Shown piece by piece: positions 42,557 through 44,917 of a stretch of 44,917 bases of DNA. Within the stretch, counting starts at the first letter, position 1. The number at the start of each line of letters is the position of its first letter. The DNA is taken from assembly GCA_002372815.1 (NCBI GenBank), contig DFIR01000076.1, positions 21,700-66,616 on the forward strand. Reading direction: 5' to 3'. A program made the position numbers and the translations under genes. The notes beneath the pieces were generated by a model. It ran no database searches, was not told the origin of the DNA, and was given only the letters and a program-made list of their open reading frames with translations. The stretch is from Lachnospiraceae bacterium UBA3692 (GTDB taxonomy: Bacteria > Bacillota > Clostridia > Lachnospirales > Lachnospiraceae).

Positions 42557-44569
42557 TTGGAACTGGCACAGCTGGCAGCGTATGCCGAGGAAAGATACGC
42601 GATCTCCGAACTGCATAAGTGGGCGGATTTCCCCGGCTTCTCCGTGCTGGCGGACCCGCAGTCGGGTAAGTGGCTCGCGCTGCTCATGCGGCAGTGGGAC
42701 ACGGAGACGGGCGAGGAGATCCAGCGGTGCGACATCAAATGCGGGCGGGAGCTTCTCTCCGCGCTGCGCGCGCCGTATCTGTCGATGCCTTTCCGCATGA
42801 AGGGCGTGAAGTGGGTCGGCGTGCGCTTCGGCAGGGACACGCAGGAGGAGACGGTGCGGCGGCTCTTCGACGCGGCGGTCGCGATGGAGCGGCAGCGCGG
42901 GTACACCGTGATCATGGAGAACCGGAAGCCGGCCGGCACGGGATTCTACCGGGCCACGGCACTGCCCTTTGCGGATCCGTCGGGCACCGGGGCGCATAAG
43001 ACGGGCATGGCGGAGATCCCCGGGAGAGACGCTGCGGCTTCCGCGGCACGGAACAGAGGGAATGCGCATGCTTCGGGAGCACCGGGACTCTATGCGCCGG
43101 GACCGCTTCCGCCGGAAGGGACGGCTGTGCAGGAGACGCTGATCCCCGGCGTGCCGGAGCGGATCCGGGAGATGATGCGGCTCTACCGCTACGGGGACAA
43201 TTCTTTCGAGCAGAAGGTCCGGAATTTCGTGCGGCAGGGTGCCTATATGGCGGACTACGAGGACGACGTGCCCTGGAAGGGGGAGTACAACCGGTATTTT
43301 CCCGCTTATCACGACCTGAACCTGCGGCAGCTGCGGGGCTACTTCACCTGGCGGACGAAGGTGCGCAGGGGTGTTTACGAGGCCTTCCCTGCTTCACTGG
43401 CCTATATTTATCTATATGAACTTTTGAACGGGATCGGCGCGGACGGCGCGGAGGACAGCCTCCGGAAGCTCCGGGCTTTTGAGACCGGCTTTCTGGATGC
43501 GGGGCTGGGCGACAACACCATGCGGCGGAACCTGCGGCGCTGGATGCGGGAGTTCGCGGTGGTGCAGGGCGTCCCGCCGGAGACCGCCCGGAAATATCTC
43601 GCCGAGGACACGGCGGAGAAGGAGCGGGCGCTCACGGTCCTGAAGGAGCCGGCCGGACATGCGGACGGCGAGATCGTGCAGGCGCTGGGCGTCTTTGCGG
43701 GGAAACGGTTCCCGCAGTCCCCGGTCCTGGCGGACGCGGAAGGGCCGGGAGAGCACCTGTTCGCCATGCTGTGGCGGTCCGCTGCGGAGCGCCCGCTGCC
43801 GGACGGAAGGGACGTGTTCCGCGCCTGCTTCGGGACGCCGCGGGTGTACGAGTGGCATCCGCTCGCCAACGCGCTCTGGCTGCCCGACAAGTCCGGACCG
43901 GACACGGAATTTGTCTGGGACGTGTGCAGGAGCTACCGGCGACGGGGCGGCATCTGGTACGAGGTGCGCTACGAGGAGCTGTTCTTTGAGAAGGACCGGC
44001 TCCACAGCTTCCTGCGGGAGGCGGACCGGCAGTTCCGCAGGGCCCTGAAGACGGGGCACTACCTGCGGGAGAAGAAGGAGGACGCCTGGGCGGCGCCTTA
44101 CGCCGCGGCGGCCCTGGAGCAGCTCCGGCAGGAGCGGATCGAGGCGGCGAGGCCGAAGATCACGATCGACCTCTCGGGGCTCGAGAAGATCCGGCGGGAC
44201 GCGATGATCACGACGGAGAGCCTGCTGACGGCGGAGGAGACAGGGGAAGCGCCCGCGGGAGAGCCCGCGGCGGCACCTGTGACAGAATCTGCGCCTACGC
44301 CTGCAGCACCCGCACAAACAGGGGGTTCGCCTGCGCACACAGCCGCTGCGCCGGACGACCTGTACGGGCGGATCCTGCGGATGGCCCTGCGGGGAGAATC
44401 CGCGGCGGGCCTGCTGCGGGAACAGATGCTGCCGGCCTCCGTGGCGGTCGACGCGATCAATGAATCTTATTTTGACGAATTCGGCGACAGCATCCTGACG
44501 TGCGACGGGGAAGAGATCTCCGTCGTGGAGGATTACCGGGAAGACCTGGAGCAGCTGCTGGGAGAGTGA
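42557..44569 (+). CDS. TerB-N-type protein, first gene of a BREX-ATPase-associated operon
   Basis: A 670-residue protein. The first 110 residues (AYAEERYAISELHKWADFPGFSV, LLMRQWDTETGEEI, PFRMKGVKWVGV) resemble an MmcQ/YjbR-like domain found at the front of TerB-N proteins. After a low-complexity linker (about 145-190), residues 200-400 match the TerB N-terminal region (SFEQKVRNFVRQGAYMADYE, YFPAYHDLNLRQLRGYFTWR, YIYLYELLNGIG). A helical second half with an Ala/Pro/Thr linker (about 570-605) ends in an acidic TerB-C-like tail. TerB domains belong to tellurite-resistance and stress/defence systems. The start is a TTG at 42557 with GGGAGG 4 nt upstream. The BREX-type ATPase follows 14 bases after its stop. 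Confidence 0.75.
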   Translation: MELAQLAAYAEERYAISELHKWADFPGFSVLADPQSGKWLALLMRQWDTETGEEIQRCDIKCGRELLSALRAPYLSMPFRMKGVKWVGVRFGRDTQEETVRRLFDAAVAMERQRGYTVIMENRKPAGTGFYRATALPFADPSGTGAHKTGMAEIPGRDAAASAARNRGNAHASGAPGLYAPGPLPPEGTAVQETLIPGVPERIREMMRLYRYGDNSFEQKVRNFVRQGAYMADYEDDVPWKGEYNRYFPAYHDLNLRQLRGYFTWRTKVRRGVYEAFPASLAYIYLYELLNGIGADGAEDSLRKLRAFETGFLDAGLGDNTMRRNLRRWMREFAVVQGVPPETARKYLAEDTAEKERALTVLKEPAGHADGEIVQALGVFAGKRFPQSPVLADAEGPGEHLFAMLWRSAAERPLPDGRDVFRACFGTPRVYEWHPLANALWLPDKSGPDTEFVWDVCRSYRRRGGIWYEVRYEELFFEKDRLHSFLREADRQFRRALKTGHYLREKKEDAWAAPYAAAALEQLRQERIEAARPKITIDLSGLEKIRRDAMITTESLLTAEETGEAPAGEPAAAPVTESAPTPAAPAQTGGSPAHTAAAPDDLYGRILRMALRGESAAGLLREQMLPASVAVDAINESYFDEFGDSILTCDGEEISVVEDYREDLEQLLGE

Positions 44570-44583
44570 GGAAAGACAGACGG

Positions 44584-44917
44584 ATGGAACAGACGAACAG
44601 GAAAGTACCCAGGCGGATCGCACAGACGGTGCTGAATTCCCTGAAGGGCGGCGTGGTCCCGAGGATCGGCCTGCCCTATATCGCGGTCGGGCGCAGGAGC
44701 GAGATCGAGGCACTCCTGCACGACGTGGACATCCTCTCGGAGGGCGGCGCGTCCTTCCGCTTCATCGTGGGCAAATATGGATCAGGAAAGAGTTTTCTCC
44801 TGCAGACCATCCGCAACTATGTGATGGACAGGGGCTTCATCGTGGCGGACGCGGACCTGTCGCCGGAGAGGCGGCTGCAGGGGACGCGCGGACAGGGACT
44901 GGCCACCTACCGGGAGC
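44584..44917 (+). CDS. BREX-type ATP-binding protein (DUF2791/BrxC-BrxD family), 5' part
   Basis: The first 111 residues of a P-loop ATPase, cut by the window end. RIAQTVLNSLKGGVVPRIGL, YIAVGRRSEIEALLHDV and the Walker A FIVGKYGSGKSFLL, followed by RGFIVADADLSPERRL, match the BREX ATP-binding family (pfam10923). In many genomes such genes sit next to a TerB-N gene and a DEAD/DEAH helicase. GAGGAAAG lies about 10 nt before the ATG at 44584. The short spacing to the TerB-N gene indicates one operon. Confidence 0.8.
   Translation, partial: MEQTNRKVPRRIAQTVLNSLKGGVVPRIGLPYIAVGRRSEIEALLHDVDILSEGGASFRFIVGKYGSGKSFLLQTIRNYVMDRGFIVADADLSPERRLQGTRGQGLATYRE

Overview
The window is a GC-rich chromosomal segment of a Gram-positive anaerobe, most likely Bacillota, class Clostridia (Lachnospiraceae or a close relative). 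The evidence is strong AGGAGG-type ribosome binding sites with occasional TTG/GTG starts, a butyryl-CoA:acetate CoA-transferase-like gene, AsnRS and GuaA of Firmicutes type, many plant-glycan enzymes and a GPH-type sugar symporter. No rRNA, tRNA, CRISPR array or complete insertion sequence was seen.

Layout. 1-3.5 kb: 3' end of asnS with its terminator, four 71-bp tandem repeats, guaA, then an AT-richer Fic gene behind a perfect 17-bp inverted repeat. 3.6-15 kb: a glycoside-utilisation locus (GH3, DUF3237, a clan GH-A hydrolase, carboxylesterase, GPH symporter, AraC regulator, GH78 rhamnosidase). Three of its promoters carry the same CAAAATAAGA-type half-site at a nearly fixed distance from the -10, so the AraC protein probably controls all of them. 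15.1-16.5 kb: DNA polymerase IV.

16.5-29.4 kb is the most unusual part. Two divergent operons share one promoter region with a nested palindrome whose arms overlap both predicted -35 boxes. Leftward: an HTH protein, a STAND (NB-ARC-like) NTPase with a TPR-like tail, and a MATE transporter, joined by gene overlaps. Rightward: three tandem paralogous TIR-domain membrane proteins, all keeping the catalytic-type glutamate, then an SPFH/zinc-ribbon scaffold protein and a small four-helix membrane protein. The parts resemble a plant TIR-NB-ARC receptor split into separate genes; a role in phage defence or stress signalling is inference.

29.5-36.2 kb: an ABC exporter, a REP-like palindrome, a CoA-transferase-family protein lacking the expected catalytic glutamate, a membrane-anchored protein, a 29-codon remnant of gamma-glutamyltransferase, an Fe-S aldo/keto reductase, a radical SAM protein, and an internally deleted PhzF pseudogene. 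36.2-37.0 kb: about 770 bp with no gene, made of three different hairpin-bearing tandem repeat families that share a 61-62 bp period. 37.1-42.3 kb: HxlR regulator with a PPOX-fold protein and operator, FeoA-like protein, GH43 xylosidase, Gfo/Idh/MocA oxidoreductase, and an HTH-Uma2 fusion. 42.4-44.9 kb: the start of a second possible defence operon, a TerB-N-type protein followed by a BREX-type ATPase cut by the window end, behind a promoter whose -35 lies in a LexA-like GAAC-N4-GTTC palindrome.
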